Shown: positions 41,667 through 51,381, counted from the first letter of the stretch. The stretch is DNA of 64,000 nucleotides from Hydrogenophaga crassostreae (GCF_001761385.1 NZ_CP017476.1:1849501-1913500); one strand, 5' to 3'. Made by a program: numbers and translations. The notes: generated by a model not told the origin, from the letters alone.

Positions 41667-42197
41667 TCAAGCCGGGTCGTCCTCTGGACGCTTGCGGGCG
41701 CCTCGCGGTTGCTGCGCGTTGGCGGCAACTTCGGCAGGGCGCAATTGCTCGGCGAGTTTGTGCATCACGCCATTGACGTATTTGTGGCCATCGGTACCGC
41801 CAAACGACTTGGCCAGTTCGATGCATTCGTTGAGCACCACGCGCCAGGGCACGTCGAGGCAGTGTTGAAACTCGTAGGCACCGATCCACATTACCGCCCG
41901 TTCGATAGGCGACACCTCGGCCATGGGGCGATCGAGTTTGGGCACGATGAGCGCGTCGAGTGCATCGGCCTGGGCCACGCAACCGTGGAGCAGGGCGTCG
42001 TAGTGAACGCTGTCGGCCTTGTGGAACCCGGCGAGGTCGCGCGTGAAGGCGTCGATATCGCCCGCGTCGTTGCGGCCCACGAGGAATTGGTAAAGCGCTT
42101 GCAAGGCAAACTCGCGCGAGCGGGTGCGCGCGGATTTGTCTGCGGCTTTGCGGGCCTTGGGGGCTGGACTGGTTGGAGCGGAGGTATCGGGCGTCAT
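41667..42197 (-). CDS. nusB: Transcription antitermination factor NusB
   Basis: 176 residues. All-helical NusB fold with SREFALQALYQFLVG at its start, SPIERAVMWIGAYEF and RVVLNECIELAKSFGGTDGHKYVNGVMHKLA at the end. The N-terminal 25 residues and the C-terminal tail are low complexity. Binds boxA RNA with NusE in rRNA antitermination. Encoded downstream of ribH, as is common in proteobacteria. ATG 42197 selected; GTG 42203 is possible. Confidence 0.95.
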   Translation of the reverse strand: MTPDTSAPTSPAPKARKAADKSARTRSREFALQALYQFLVGRNDAGDIDAFTRDLAGFHKADSVHYDALLHGCVAQADALDALIVPKLDRPMAEVSPIERAVMWIGAYEFQHCLDVPWRVVLNECIELAKSFGGTDGHKYVNGVMHKLAEQLRPAEVAANAQQPRGARKRPEDDPA

Positions 42198-42336
42198 GGG
42201 CACAATTCAGGGGTGGGTGGCGGGTCGCCAGTTCAAGCCAGAACACCGCAAATCCGGCTTTGCCGGTCTGCTGGTGATGCCACTTTGAGGGGCGGAGTGG
42301 CCCTGCGCAGAAGGCAAGCGACGGGGGTGTTCACAT

Positions 42337-42801
42337 TTATCCGATGTTTTCGATCACGTGCGCCATCTCGACCGCAACGCGCGCCGCTTCGCGGCCATTG
42401 ACTTCCTGCCGGGCCACGGCCTGCTCCTGGTTTTCAACCGTGAGAATGGCGTTGGCAATCGGCACCTGGTAATCCAGCGCCAGTCGGGTCACGGCGGAGC
42501 CCGACTCGTTGGCCACCAATTCAAAGTGGTAGGTTTCACCGCGAATGATGCAACCCAGGGCAATGAGGGCATCGAAGTCGTCGCGCTCAGCCATGGCTTG
42601 CAAGGCCACCGGCACTTCGAGTGCCCCGGGCACCTTGACGTGAACGATGTGCTTTTCCACAACGCCGAGCTTGAGCAACTCGCCGTGGCAAGCCGCGTAG
42701 AGCGCATCGGTGATGCCCTCATTGAAGCGTGCTTGAACGATGCCGATGGACAGCTTCTTGCCCTCGAGCAAATTGGGGGTGCCTTTGTCTGCTCCAAACA
42801 T
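42337..42801 (-). CDS. ribH: 6,7-dimethyl-8-ribityllumazine synthase
   Basis: 154 residues, single-domain lumazine synthase. Recognisable blocks: IVQARFNEGITDAL, HVKVPGALEVPVALQAMA, ALGCIIRGETYHFE (catalytic His near its end) and PIANAILTVENQEQA. Condenses 5-amino-6-ribitylaminouracil with dihydroxybutanone phosphate, both products of neighbouring rib enzymes. Lies 31 bases after ribBA. Confidence 0.97.
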   Translation of the reverse strand: MFGADKGTPNLLEGKKLSIGIVQARFNEGITDALYAACHGELLKLGVVEKHIVHVKVPGALEVPVALQAMAERDDFDALIALGCIIRGETYHFELVANESGSAVTRLALDYQVPIANAILTVENQEQAVARQEVNGREAARVAVEMAHVIENIG

Positions 42802-42832
42802 GTCTTGTGTTCCGTTTCGTTCGAGTGGTTGT

Positions 42833-43957
42833 TCAGGCGTTGGGCGTCAGATAGCCCGTGATTTCGAGGCCGTAGCCGGCCATGCTGGGCATGCGGCGGG
42901 GGTTGCCCATCAGCTGCATCTTTTGCACGCCGCACTCACGCAAAATCTGCGCGCCCACGCCATAGGTGCGCAAGTCCATGCGCCCTCGCGCAGGGGCATG
43001 GGCAGAGCGCGCGGTGCCGTCAAACTGGGTCAGCAACTGGTCGGCTGTTTCGCCGCAATTGAGCAACACAGCGACGCCAGCGCCCGCTTCGCTGATGTGG
43101 CGCAGGCTGTTTTCCAGACTCCAGCTGTGCATGGAGCGGCCAACCTCGAGCGCATCGAGGATGGACAGCGGTTCGTGCACCCGCACGGCCACGCTCTGCT
43201 CAGGCTTCCAGTTGCCTTTGATCAGGGCAAAGTGCAGGGCACCGCTTGGCTGATCGCGAAAGGCGGTGGCGGTGAAGGTGCCGAAAGCGGTTTCCATGGT
43301 GCGGCTGGAGATCTTCTGAACCAGCGATTCGGTGCGGCTGCGGTGTTCGATCAGGTCGGCGATGGTGCCGATCTTCAGGCCGTGTTCGGCCGCGAAGATT
43401 TGCAGATCGGGCAGGCGCGCCATGGTGCCATCGTCTTTCATGATCTCGCAGATCACCGAGGCGGGCGAACAGCCGGCCATGGTGGCCAGATCGCAACCGG
43501 CTTCGGTATGGCCGGCGCGCATGAGCACACCGCCTTCGACGGCCTGCAGCGGGAATATGTGGCCGGGCTGCACCAGGTCGGTGGCGACGGCACCGGGGGC
43601 GACCGCAGCTTCGATGGTGCGCGAGCGATCGGCGGCCGAGATACCGGTGGTCACGCCTTCGGCGGCCTCGATGGACACGGTGAACGCCGTGCCCTTTTTG
43701 TCGCCATTGCGCGCCACCATGGGCGGCAATTGCAAGCGTTCGCAGCGTTCACGGGTGAGCGTGAGGCAAATCAGGCCGCGCCCGTAACGGGCCATGAAGT
43801 TGATGGCTTCGGGTGTGACCTGATCGGCGGCGAGCACGAGGTCGCCTTCGTTTTCGCGGTCTTCTTCGTCGACCAGAATGACCATGCGGCCAGCGCGCAT
43901 GTCGGCGACGATGTCTTCGATGGGTGAAATCTGAACGGTGGCGGGGGTCGTGGTCAT
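42833..43957 (-). CDS. ribBA: 3,4-dihydroxy-2-butanone-4-phosphate synthase fused to GTP cyclohydrolase II-like domain
   Basis: 374 residues. The N-terminal RibB domain (about 1-205) has the acidic metal loop VDEEDRENEGDLV, RAGHTEAGCDLA and ICEIMKDDGTMAR. The C-terminal domain (about 210-374) aligns to RibA, but I do not see its Cys-rich zinc site (CxxGDxxxSxxC). The corresponding region reads VHEPLSILDALEVGRSMHSW, so the RibA half is probably degenerate, as in many betaproteobacteria with a separate ribA. ATG 43957 overlaps the ribE stop. Confidence 0.92.
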   Translation of the reverse strand: MTTTPATVQISPIEDIVADMRAGRMVILVDEEDRENEGDLVLAADQVTPEAINFMARYGRGLICLTLTRERCERLQLPPMVARNGDKKGTAFTVSIEAAEGVTTGISAADRSRTIEAAVAPGAVATDLVQPGHIFPLQAVEGGVLMRAGHTEAGCDLATMAGCSPASVICEIMKDDGTMARLPDLQIFAAEHGLKIGTIADLIEHRSRTESLVQKISSRTMETAFGTFTATAFRDQPSGALHFALIKGNWKPEQSVAVRVHEPLSILDALEVGRSMHSWSLENSLRHISEAGAGVAVLLNCGETADQLLTQFDGTARSAHAPARGRMDLRTYGVGAQILRECGVQKMQLMGNPRRMPSMAGYGLEITGYLTPNA

Positions 43958-44601
43958 GCGGAAGCTTGTGGGATGTTGAGTTGGCCGGTGCTGAGCATGC
44001 GCTCAACGTAGCGGGCCACGGTGTCGATTTCGAGATTGACGCGGCTGCCGGCTTTGAGCTGACCCAAAGCCGTGCTTTCAACCGTGTGGGGAATGAGGTT
44101 GATGCTGAATTCGCAGCCCTCGGCGCTGTCGGCCACGCGGTTCACGGTGAGGCTGACCCCGTTGATGGTGATCGAGCCCTTGAAGGCCAGGAACTTGCCC
44201 AGCTCGGCCGGTGCCATCACGCGCAGTTCCCAGCTCTCGCCGATTTGCGCAAAACGGGTCACCTTGCCGATGCCATCCACATGACCAGACACGATGTGGC
44301 CGCCCAGACGATCATTGGCGCGCAGGGCTTTTTCCAGATTGATGCGGTTGCCGGTTTCGGCCAGCCCGCTGGTGCGGGCCAGCGATTCGACAGAAATGTC
44401 GATGGTGAAACGGTGCTGGGGCAGATCCAGCGAGGTGACGGTCATGCAAGCGCCGTTGAGCGCGATGCTGTCGCCCAGGCCGGCGTCGTCGAGGTAGCCT
44501 GGCGGCGCCTCAATCGTGAGTCGCTTGCCATGGTCCAAAGAGCTGCCCAGGTCGTGGAGGGCGGCGATGCGCCCCACGCCGGTGATGATTCCGGTAAACA
44601 T
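43954..44601 (-). CDS. ribE: Riboflavin synthase alpha chain
   Basis: 215 residues made of two similar lumazine-binding barrels. The first starts MFTGIITGVGRIAALHD and the second begins near GHIVSGHVDGIGKV. The dismutation-site motifs SIALNGACMTVT and SITINGVSLTVN occur at equivalent places. Converts two lumazines to riboflavin plus the pyrimidine. A 99-base gap separates it from ribD; I find no FMN riboswitch there. Confidence 0.95.
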   Translation of the reverse strand: MFTGIITGVGRIAALHDLGSSLDHGKRLTIEAPPGYLDDAGLGDSIALNGACMTVTSLDLPQHRFTIDISVESLARTSGLAETGNRINLEKALRANDRLGGHIVSGHVDGIGKVTRFAQIGESWELRVMAPAELGKFLAFKGSITINGVSLTVNRVADSAEGCEFSINLIPHTVESTALGQLKAGSRVNLEIDTVARYVERMLSTGQLNIPQASA

Positions 44602-44700
44602 CCGGCTATTTTCGCAGGGTTTCGACCGCCTTTTGGCTTGTGGGGCCGCAGCGTTGCAGAAATAGCTGATTGGCGCGCTCGGACGGGCCTCAAAGGGTGC

Positions 44701-45885
44701 TCAAGCGCGCAGGAAGGCATCCCGCCCGGCGACGCGGGCGGGTATGCGCAGGTCGTTGCCCACCTGGCTCACAGGGCCAAATGCCAGTTGAACGCCGTCC
44801 TGGAGCTGGCTCAAAGGGGCCAGATTGGCCATGCCCTTGCCAGGCCCAAGCAGTTGAGGTGCCAGATACACCAGAAACTCATCAACCAGGCCTTCTCGAA
44901 TCAGCGATCCATGCAGCCCATGGCCGGCTTCCACATGCAGTTCGTTGACCTCGCGTCGCCCAAGGTCGCTCAACATGGCCGCCAGATCCACCTTGCTCTC
45001 GGTGGTCGTTGGTGTTCCAGGCATGTGAACAACCACCGCCCCCCGTGCTTCCAGCGCCGCCCGGCGCTCGGCGTTGTCCACCGCACAGTAGATGAATATG
45101 CGGCGTTGCGGGGTGGTTTTTCCAAACAGGCGGGCAGTGGGCAGCGTTTCCAGGCGGCTGTCCACGATCACCAGATGGGGCTGGCGCGGCGTCTCGACCA
45201 ACCGCACATCCAGCATGGGATCGTCTTCGCGCACGGTGCCGATGCCCGTCAAGACCGCGCAGGCACGCGCCCGCCAGGCATGGCCATCGGTCCGGGCCGC
45301 CTCGCCAGTGATCCATTGGCTTGCGCCGTTGTTCAGCGCGGTGGTGCCATCCAGCGACATCGCGGACTTCAGACGAACCCAGGGCGTGCCGCGGACCATG
45401 CGGCTGAAAAAACCGATGTTGAGCTCGCGCGCTTGCACGGCTTCGGGGCTGTCGGCAGGCAACACTTCGACGTCCATGCCTGTCGCGCGAAGGCGTTCGA
45501 CCCCTTTCCCGGCCACGAGGGGGTTGGGATCCAGCGTGGCGATCACCACGCGGGCGACACCCGCTTCAATCAGCGCGTCGCAACAGGGAGGGGTTCGGCC
45601 ATGGTGGGAGCAGGGCTCCAGCGTGACGAACGCGGTGCAGCCCCGCGTGTTGAAGCCTTCCATCCTGGCATGGCGCAACGCCATGACCTCGGCGTGAGGG
45701 CCGCCAGCTTGCTGGGTATGGCCTGAGCCGATGACCTTGCCGGATGCCTCGCTCAGAACGCAGCCCACCCTGGGGTTGGGGTTCGAAAGCAGCAAGGCGT
45801 CTCGCGCAAGGTCGAGCGCCGACCTCAGGAGGTTGTGAGGCGCCGCTGCATGGTGCGAGCCAACAGTCTCCGGTTGGGTGATCAC
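44701..45885 (-). CDS. ribD: Bifunctional diaminohydroxyphosphoribosylaminopyrimidine deaminase / 5-amino-6-(5-phosphoribosylamino)uracil reductase
   Basis: 394 residues. The N-terminal deaminase has the zinc motif HAEVMALRHA and TLEPCSHHGRTPPCCDALI. The C-terminal reductase begins with TPWVRLKSAMSLDG and contains the NADPH-binding ITGEAARTDGHAWRA block. Catalyses the second and third steps of riboflavin synthesis. The start is GTG at 45885, overlapping by 4 bases the stop of the pilin gene. The rib operon thus follows directly, without a promoter gap, from the minor-pilin operon. Confidence 0.95.
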   Translation of the reverse strand: MITQPETVGSHHAAAPHNLLRSALDLARDALLLSNPNPRVGCVLSEASGKVIGSGHTQQAGGPHAEVMALRHARMEGFNTRGCTAFVTLEPCSHHGRTPPCCDALIEAGVARVVIATLDPNPLVAGKGVERLRATGMDVEVLPADSPEAVQARELNIGFFSRMVRGTPWVRLKSAMSLDGTTALNNGASQWITGEAARTDGHAWRARACAVLTGIGTVREDDPMLDVRLVETPRQPHLVIVDSRLETLPTARLFGKTTPQRRIFIYCAVDNAERRAALEARGAVVVHMPGTPTTTESKVDLAAMLSDLGRREVNELHVEAGHGLHGSLIREGLVDEFLVYLAPQLLGPGKGMANLAPLSQLQDGVQLAFGPVSQVGNDLRIPARVAGRDAFLRA

Positions 45886-46385
45886 GAAGCCTTGAAACAG
45901 TCCGCGATGGTGGTACCGGTGGCGTTGTTGCTGATGGTCTTGGCGCCGGTGTTCGTGACCGTCAAGTCACCGCAGCGGTCTTCCGCCATGCTGCCTGTGC
46001 GTGTGGCTCGCAAGGTGTAGGTGGTCGTGGAGGCGGCTGTTGTGGTCGCGACGACAGCCCCGGCCTCCAGCAGCTCGATGTTGTAGGCGGGCGTGCTCGA
46101 ACCGTCGGACCCAAGACGGGGCGAAACCCCAAGACCGGCGTCCGTGATGTTTGCTCCCTCGAAGGTGTCTCTCGAACTGAAGTAGCGACGCATGTATTGG
46201 TCCGCTTCCATCAATGCGCGTTGTGCGTCAGCCCGTCGCGACTTGGCCACCGACTCCTTGTACGACGGGAAGGCGAGCGCAGCCAGAACGCCAATGATCG
46301 CAACCACGATCATCAACTCGATCAGGGTGAAGCCTCGTTCTGCCCTGAGGCTCTGAATCGGCATGTATTTATCGGACATTTTCAT
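45882..46385 (-). CDS. Type IV pilin-like protein (PilE/minor pilin)
   Basis: About 167 residues. A short basic leader before the prepilin cleavage site AERG|FTLIELMIVVAIIG is followed by the N-terminal hydrophobic helix with the conserved Glu5. The globular domain contains two cysteines near the end (DRCGDL and DCFKAS), forming the usual disulphide (D-) region. Residues after the helix (AKSRRADAQRALMEADQYMRRYFSSRDTFEG) are typical of the PilE-like protein at the end of betaproteobacterial pilVWXY1E operons. Starts at ATG 46385 or 46379. Its stop overlaps ribD. Confidence 0.88.
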   Translation of the reverse strand: MKMSDKYMPIQSLRAERGFTLIELMIVVAIIGVLAALAFPSYKESVAKSRRADAQRALMEADQYMRRYFSSRDTFEGANITDAGLGVSPRLGSDGSSTPAYNIELLEAGAVVATTTAASTTTYTLRATRTGSMAEDRCGDLTVTNTGAKTISNNATGTTIADCFKAS

Positions 46386-46396
46386 AACGGCGCCAT

Positions 46397-49300
46397 TCAA
46401 TTCGATGGAGGTGATCCGAGCTGGAACTGGGTGCGGGTCCAGGCGGTGGTTGGGCATTCGGTACCAAACTGAACCGATCCGGTTGCCGTGCCCAGAATGG
46501 TGCCGCGGGTGTTTTGACACTTGGTGGCGTTCTTCGAAGCAATCGCCGACTCACCATGGGCCTCAAAACCGACGCCTGTGCGTTCTGAAGAGACTGCAAC
46601 GTAGGGGTCCCCTGCGTCCGTGGAGGTTGTGGGTGTCTCTGTCGGGAGCAAGGTGCCGTCCAGTGTTGTCCTGCGCAATGTCACGCTGACGCCACGTGAA
46701 AAACCGCCAGCAGGTTTGTAAGCCACCGCGTAATCTTCCAGCGAGCCATCCCTCGGGGCCGACACATCAAAGGAGCGGCTGCTGCTGCGCGAGCCCGTCA
46801 GCACGTCCAACACATAGATGAAGTTGCCAGGCAAATCGGAAATGGAGCACATTTCGCCGCTTGCTGCAGGGTGCAATTCTGTGGTCGTGATGAGCACTTT
46901 GCGCCCCACGTTTTGCACGTCAGCGATGCTGCGCTCGCCGGCAGCTTGCCCGTTGTACCAGCCCAGAGGCAGGCGCCAGCCACGCTGGGTGCTCCAGTTG
47001 ATCGGGTTGTCTGTGATCCGGCAGAAAGTTTCACCAAGACTGGTTGTGCAATCGGAAGCCAGTCCGTTTTGCTCTTGCAGGTCGCTTTCCTGCGCGGTAA
47101 CCGGAGGGAAGGGGGCTGTTCCTATGCGTTGGCCATACACATCCGTTTTGTCCCAGATGGCGTAAATCGATTGTGCTCCAAGGTCTTCAATGTCGCTTTC
47201 TTCCAGGGCCATGCCGGTGGCGAAGACGACCATGAAACCTTCGTTGACCGAACTGTCGGACCATGGTTGCCAAGCTGGATGCCCGAAGATCGGCCGGTTG
47301 CCTGGCACGGTGAACAAGGGCTCGTTGTAGGTGAGTCTCCAGGTGCTGGGGTCGCCCAGAAGGGTGAAGCGCCAAAGGTTGCCGTTGGCGTCGCCAGCGT
47401 AGGCCGCGGTCACCCGGGTGTTGGTGGTGTAGTCCCTCAGCAGCGTCACACCGCTGAGGCCCCGGTTGGGTGGTTGTCCAGCGACCACGGGAATCGGAAT
47501 GGTGCGAATGACTTCGCCTGTCAGCGCGTCAAGCACCACCAGCCCCGTCTTTTCACCGTTGGGCTCACCGTTGTAGTGGCCATTGTTGACGGCGACGATC
47601 CACTTGCCGCGAATCTCGCTGCTGCTGCCCTGGTCTTCCGTCTGGCCCGTTCGTGCCGAGTTCGCGATGTAACCCAGTGTGACGTCTTCGCCGTCGCCAT
47701 CGTTGAACGTGTCTATGCGGTCAGCGCCGGTTTCCCACATGAAGTCTTCCTGGTTCGGGATGCGGTTGGGGTTGCTGCCCGGGTGGATGGGCGACCGGAG
47801 CGCATAGATCAACTTGGAACCTCGACCGCCGGTGCCGATACCCATATGGCGCCAGGCTGTCCATTCATCGGCAACAGCAGCGGGCGCGATCGTTCTATCA
47901 AACACGTCGTTTTCCGAGATGGGGCCATCCAGAACATACTCGAAGCTGTAGGGCTCGTTTGCGAAGTTCAGCATGTGTGAAAGACTGCGGCGAGGCATGA
48001 ACGCGGCCTGCTCGTGGCCTGCCGTCGTAGTGGCAGGGTTGGCGTTGCGGGCGTCGAGAGCATGCACCATGCCACCGTTGGTGGCGATGAAGAGCGATGG
48101 GTGGTAGGCGGTGGTCAATGGGGCCACGGCGGTGGTGGCTTTTTTGCGCCCCACATAGTTGCCATAGCTGCCACGGCCTTCCACACCGCCGCTGGCATCA
48201 CCATCGTAGACATAGTCAAGGCCATCACCCATGTAGACGGAGGGTGGGTTGACCATGGCTGCAATCAAGGAGGTTCGTTGGCGAAACAGGGTGCCAGCGG
48301 TGTCCGTCGCAAAATTGTCGCCGCGCAGGTAGTTGACGAAAGAGGCGTCGTTAGGCACGCGCGCCGCATAGGGACCTTGTCTGATCGCGCTCCGGATATC
48401 CGTTGGAAGGGCGTCGAACCGCCCGCTGAAGGGCACCGAGGTGTTGTTGCCCGTCATGGAGAAGATGCGGCGTGCACCAGGCAATGGAATCAAGGCCGAT
48501 GCCCTCCAGACAACCGTGCCTGTCTCATTGCCGGTCGCGGGATCCAGTTCCAGCAGACTGACTTCACCGGAGTTGTCCAGGGTTTGGTACGAGACGGTGT
48601 ATTTGCCGCTGGCTGACAGGGTGGAGTTGTTGGCGCCACCACTGACGGACACACCGGCATCGGTGCCGGAAGAGCTGAGAATTTCAGCCACGATGGTGTC
48701 AAAAATTCGCCGAACGTCATCAGAAGATTTGGCGCTGAACGCGCGTCCACCACCGGTGTAGCCCGCCTGAATGAAGTCGTCAACCAGCTCCTGGGTTGTG
48801 CCGCCGGTGACGAGGTTGCCCGTTGGCCATACGGGCTTCACCGCGGATGCATAGCCGGACGTTGTGTATTGGGTCTGGTATTGGTTGATGCGCTGGAATG
48901 AGAGGCCCGCCCCACCGGTGACTTCAGCCGTGGGTTGCACGAAGTAGCCGACCGTGTAGGTGGTCATGTTTTGCCAGAAGGTGGGCTGGCCTTGGCGGGT
49001 CTTGATGAAGTTGTCCAGCCCGGGCCGCAGGTCGGTGTGCCAGAAGTACTGCGCCGTCAGGTCGGCCAGACCACCTCTGGAGGTGCTTGGGTACGGTATG
49101 TATTTCGCCCGCCCGGTAACGGTATCGTCGCCCAGGCGCAGGTAGCGATACGTCTTGTTGCTGCCGTCGGGCTGCAACTGGCTGAAAGTGGGGCCATTGA
49201 TGTTGTCGTAGTCGGAGCCTGCCGCAGGGGCATAGCTCTGGGTCCAGCTGCCGTCTGAAAACAGCAGGTTGAAAGACCTGCGGCAGGTCATTTCGGGGTT

Positions 49301-50746
49301 GCCCGTGCTGGCGGGCTGGGCCGGGTTGGTGGACCAAGGGTTTTCCGCGGTACCGCTGGGTACGCCGTAGTAGGTCGCAACCTGGGTGACTGCGTTGTGC
49401 AGCGGGGTGCCCCCGCGTGCCACTGTGCTGTTGAGGAATCGGTACAGGCGTTGACTGTCCACCGTTGGGGTTGTGGTGTCGGTGGCGAGCGTGCGAACGC
49501 CGCGAACCAGATCAGGTATGTTGGTGACCGTTCCGGGCGTCTGGGCCATGCGAATGTCACTGCTGGTGGTATTGCGCGTGAGGTCGTTGATCGGCATGTA
49601 GCCGATGCGAATCTTGTTCTGAATATTGTCCGCGGCCAGGGACTGGCCAATGGCCGTGCTGGTCGCCAGCACGCGGGTGCTGTACCAGTGGTACCAGTTC
49701 AGAATGTTGTTGACTTCCTGGGCATTGGTGCATTGGGTCGCGGGAGCGGTTCCGCAGTCGGTTCGGCTGTTGTCAGGCGGCAGGGTGATGATGTTTGTTG
49801 CCGCGGCCGGGTTTCCTGGTGCGAGCACCGTGGTCAGGCTTCCTGCTGCCGATGTCGCATACGGCGGATTCCGCACGCTGGAGCAGCCAACGTCCATGTT
49901 GTTGCGGTCTTTTTGTACCGTGGAGGCGCCGAGCGCGTCACGACAGAACGCATACTGGAAAGAGGGCGTGGCGGCAGTGGTCGCGTTGTGTTCCAGATGG
50001 GTCGGAAACGGGGTTTGCACTGAGAGCGAGTACACGTCATTCAGGGCGTTCGCCCAGAAGGGCGCAGCCTGTATGGACGTTTTCGCCTGGGTCAGGTCGT
50101 TGTCGGCCCTGTAGAGCATGCCATTGGGTTTTTGCACGTTCGTGGTGTACAAATCTCCATTGAGAGGATTGCGGTACACCCGGTAAAAAAAGCCGGCTGC
50201 ATTGGTGTAACCACCCTGGTTGGATACAAACTGAACGGAGGCGTCGCGCGTCAGGGGGGCGTAGTCAGGTCCAACCCTTGGTGCATAGGTGGTTCGGGGG
50301 TCGTAGTAAACCGGATTCAGATCGGCAGAGCGTTGAGCAGTCCACGCATTTTGAATCACCGGGGTTGCAGCGAAGGGCGTGCCGTTGTCGGTTGTCCAGA
50401 ACGTTCTGGTCGAGTTTGCGCAGCGCTGGTTGACCGGGCGGGTGAAGTCGACCATGCCATTGACCACCCAGGAGCCAGTGGGCTCAAGCGCCTGGTTTCC
50501 CCCGGTGCAATATGACAGGTTATGGGGGTTGTTGTCGTTGAACAGGATGTAGTAGGCCTCATGGTATGGAAATGCCATGGAGCCGGAGTTGTCCAGTGCA
50601 ACCATCAGGTTGGGAAGCGCACCCGACTGGTTGGTCAGCAGGGGTTTTTGAGCCGGTTGAGCGGCTACCTGTGTCGAAAGCAAACTGCCAAGCAACGCCG
50701 AGGCAAAGACAACCAGGCTGGGAATACGGTGGAATGAGGTGTTCAT
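46397..50746 (-). CDS. pilY1: PilY1-type pilus tip/adhesin protein
   Basis: 1449 residues with signal peptide (VVFASALLGSLLSTQVAAQ). The N-terminal part has a von Willebrand A-like MIDAS motif VALDNSGSM (about residues 50-58) and Thr/Asp loops. The C-terminal part is the PilY1 beta-propeller, marked by GGMVHALDARN, VVLDALTGEVI and YAGDANGNLWRF. Cysteines in the central domain could form disulphides. It promotes pilus assembly and adhesion or surface sensing. Third gene from the end of the pil operon, 29 bases after pilX. Confidence 0.92.
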   Translation of the reverse strand: MNTSFHRIPSLVVFASALLGSLLSTQVAAQPAQKPLLTNQSGALPNLMVALDNSGSMAFPYHEAYYILFNDNNPHNLSYCTGGNQALEPTGSWVVNGMVDFTRPVNQRCANSTRTFWTTDNGTPFAATPVIQNAWTAQRSADLNPVYYDPRTTYAPRVGPDYAPLTRDASVQFVSNQGGYTNAAGFFYRVYRNPLNGDLYTTNVQKPNGMLYRADNDLTQAKTSIQAAPFWANALNDVYSLSVQTPFPTHLEHNATTAATPSFQYAFCRDALGASTVQKDRNNMDVGCSSVRNPPYATSAAGSLTTVLAPGNPAAATNIITLPPDNSRTDCGTAPATQCTNAQEVNNILNWYHWYSTRVLATSTAIGQSLAADNIQNKIRIGYMPINDLTRNTTSSDIRMAQTPGTVTNIPDLVRGVRTLATDTTTPTVDSQRLYRFLNSTVARGGTPLHNAVTQVATYYGVPSGTAENPWSTNPAQPASTGNPEMTCRRSFNLLFSDGSWTQSYAPAAGSDYDNINGPTFSQLQPDGSNKTYRYLRLGDDTVTGRAKYIPYPSTSRGGLADLTAQYFWHTDLRPGLDNFIKTRQGQPTFWQNMTTYTVGYFVQPTAEVTGGAGLSFQRINQYQTQYTTSGYASAVKPVWPTGNLVTGGTTQELVDDFIQAGYTGGGRAFSAKSSDDVRRIFDTIVAEILSSSGTDAGVSVSGGANNSTLSASGKYTVSYQTLDNSGEVSLLELDPATGNETGTVVWRASALIPLPGARRIFSMTGNNTSVPFSGRFDALPTDIRSAIRQGPYAARVPNDASFVNYLRGDNFATDTAGTLFRQRTSLIAAMVNPPSVYMGDGLDYVYDGDASGGVEGRGSYGNYVGRKKATTAVAPLTTAYHPSLFIATNGGMVHALDARNANPATTTAGHEQAAFMPRRSLSHMLNFANEPYSFEYVLDGPISENDVFDRTIAPAAVADEWTAWRHMGIGTGGRGSKLIYALRSPIHPGSNPNRIPNQEDFMWETGADRIDTFNDGDGEDVTLGYIANSARTGQTEDQGSSSEIRGKWIVAVNNGHYNGEPNGEKTGLVVLDALTGEVIRTIPIPVVAGQPPNRGLSGVTLLRDYTTNTRVTAAYAGDANGNLWRFTLLGDPSTWRLTYNEPLFTVPGNRPIFGHPAWQPWSDSSVNEGFMVVFATGMALEESDIEDLGAQSIYAIWDKTDVYGQRIGTAPFPPVTAQESDLQEQNGLASDCTTSLGETFCRITDNPINWSTQRGWRLPLGWYNGQAAGERSIADVQNVGRKVLITTTELHPAASGEMCSISDLPGNFIYVLDVLTGSRSSSRSFDVSAPRDGSLEDYAVAYKPAGGFSRGVSVTLRRTTLDGTLLPTETPTTSTDAGDPYVAVSSERTGVGFEAHGESAIASKNATKCQNTRGTILGTATGSVQFGTECPTTAWTRTQFQLGSPPSN

Positions 50747-50775
50747 CTGTGACTCTCTTCTCTTTCAAATTCGGA

Positions 50776-51381
50776 TCAAAGCGGTTGCTCTACGCCGTGA
50801 GCGGCTGTGACCGTCGGTATGCCAGGGGTCAGCACAGACTGCAGCCAGACTTCAGAGCCCGAGCTGAGGCTGCCATCGGCCGCGACAACGGCGTCGTTTG
50901 AGAGCCCTCGCGAGGTGATGAGAAATCGGTCGCCCGCCATCTGCTGAACAATGCAGGAGGGGTTGTTCTTGGTCTGGGCTGATGCCTGTACGCCGCTGCT
51001 GTTGTTCAAGGTCACCGTGATCAGGTTGGGCTCGGTGGCCGCCCACCGACTCTTGGTGTTCCATTCGGCTGTTTGCACAACCGTTGGATCATCAGAGGCC
51101 ACAGCCGTGGTAAAGATTTTTGGCGTGACGAGGGGAAATTGCGGCCCCACGGTGTCGACCGTGCTGATGGCGACACGTTCGCAGTAGTGCAGGGCGGCCT
51201 CGGCTGTCTGGCGGGCAAACTGGTTGGTTCGCAAATTGTTGGAAAACTGCTCGTATGTGGCCGAATTGCGCGCAGCAATGAGTCCCGCAAAGGAGACGAT
51301 CACCAGCATGATCAATGCGACGGGCAAGACGATGCCCGATGCGCGTTGGCGTTGTCTGGAATATGGGCGAAGTGGTCGCAT
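50776..51381 (-). CDS. pilX: Minor pilin assembly protein PilX
   Basis: 201 residues. The N-terminus has the PilX pattern with a hydrophobic helix following SGIVLPVALIMLVIVSFAGLI; no Phe is present at the cleavage position, as in other PilX proteins. A helical region (FSNNLRTNQFARQTAEAALHYCE) follows. Works with PilV/W to prime type IV pilus assembly and to support PilY1. Lies between pilW (34 bases away) and pilY1. Confidence 0.88.
   Translation of the reverse strand: MRPLRPYSRQRQRASGIVLPVALIMLVIVSFAGLIAARNSATYEQFSNNLRTNQFARQTAEAALHYCERVAISTVDTVGPQFPLVTPKIFTTAVASDDPTVVQTAEWNTKSRWAATEPNLITVTLNNSSGVQASAQTKNNPSCIVQQMAGDRFLITSRGLSNDAVVAADGSLSSGSEVWLQSVLTPGIPTVTAAHGVEQPL

Noticed and set aside
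44602..44700. Possible FMN riboswitch between ribD and ribE
   Set aside because: The conserved RFN blocks (such as GGGCGGGGTGAAA) are absent in this 99-base gap.
43924..45726. A 600-codon + strand frame across ribE and ribD
   Set aside because: It runs antisense to two well-supported riboflavin genes and has no recognisable domain.
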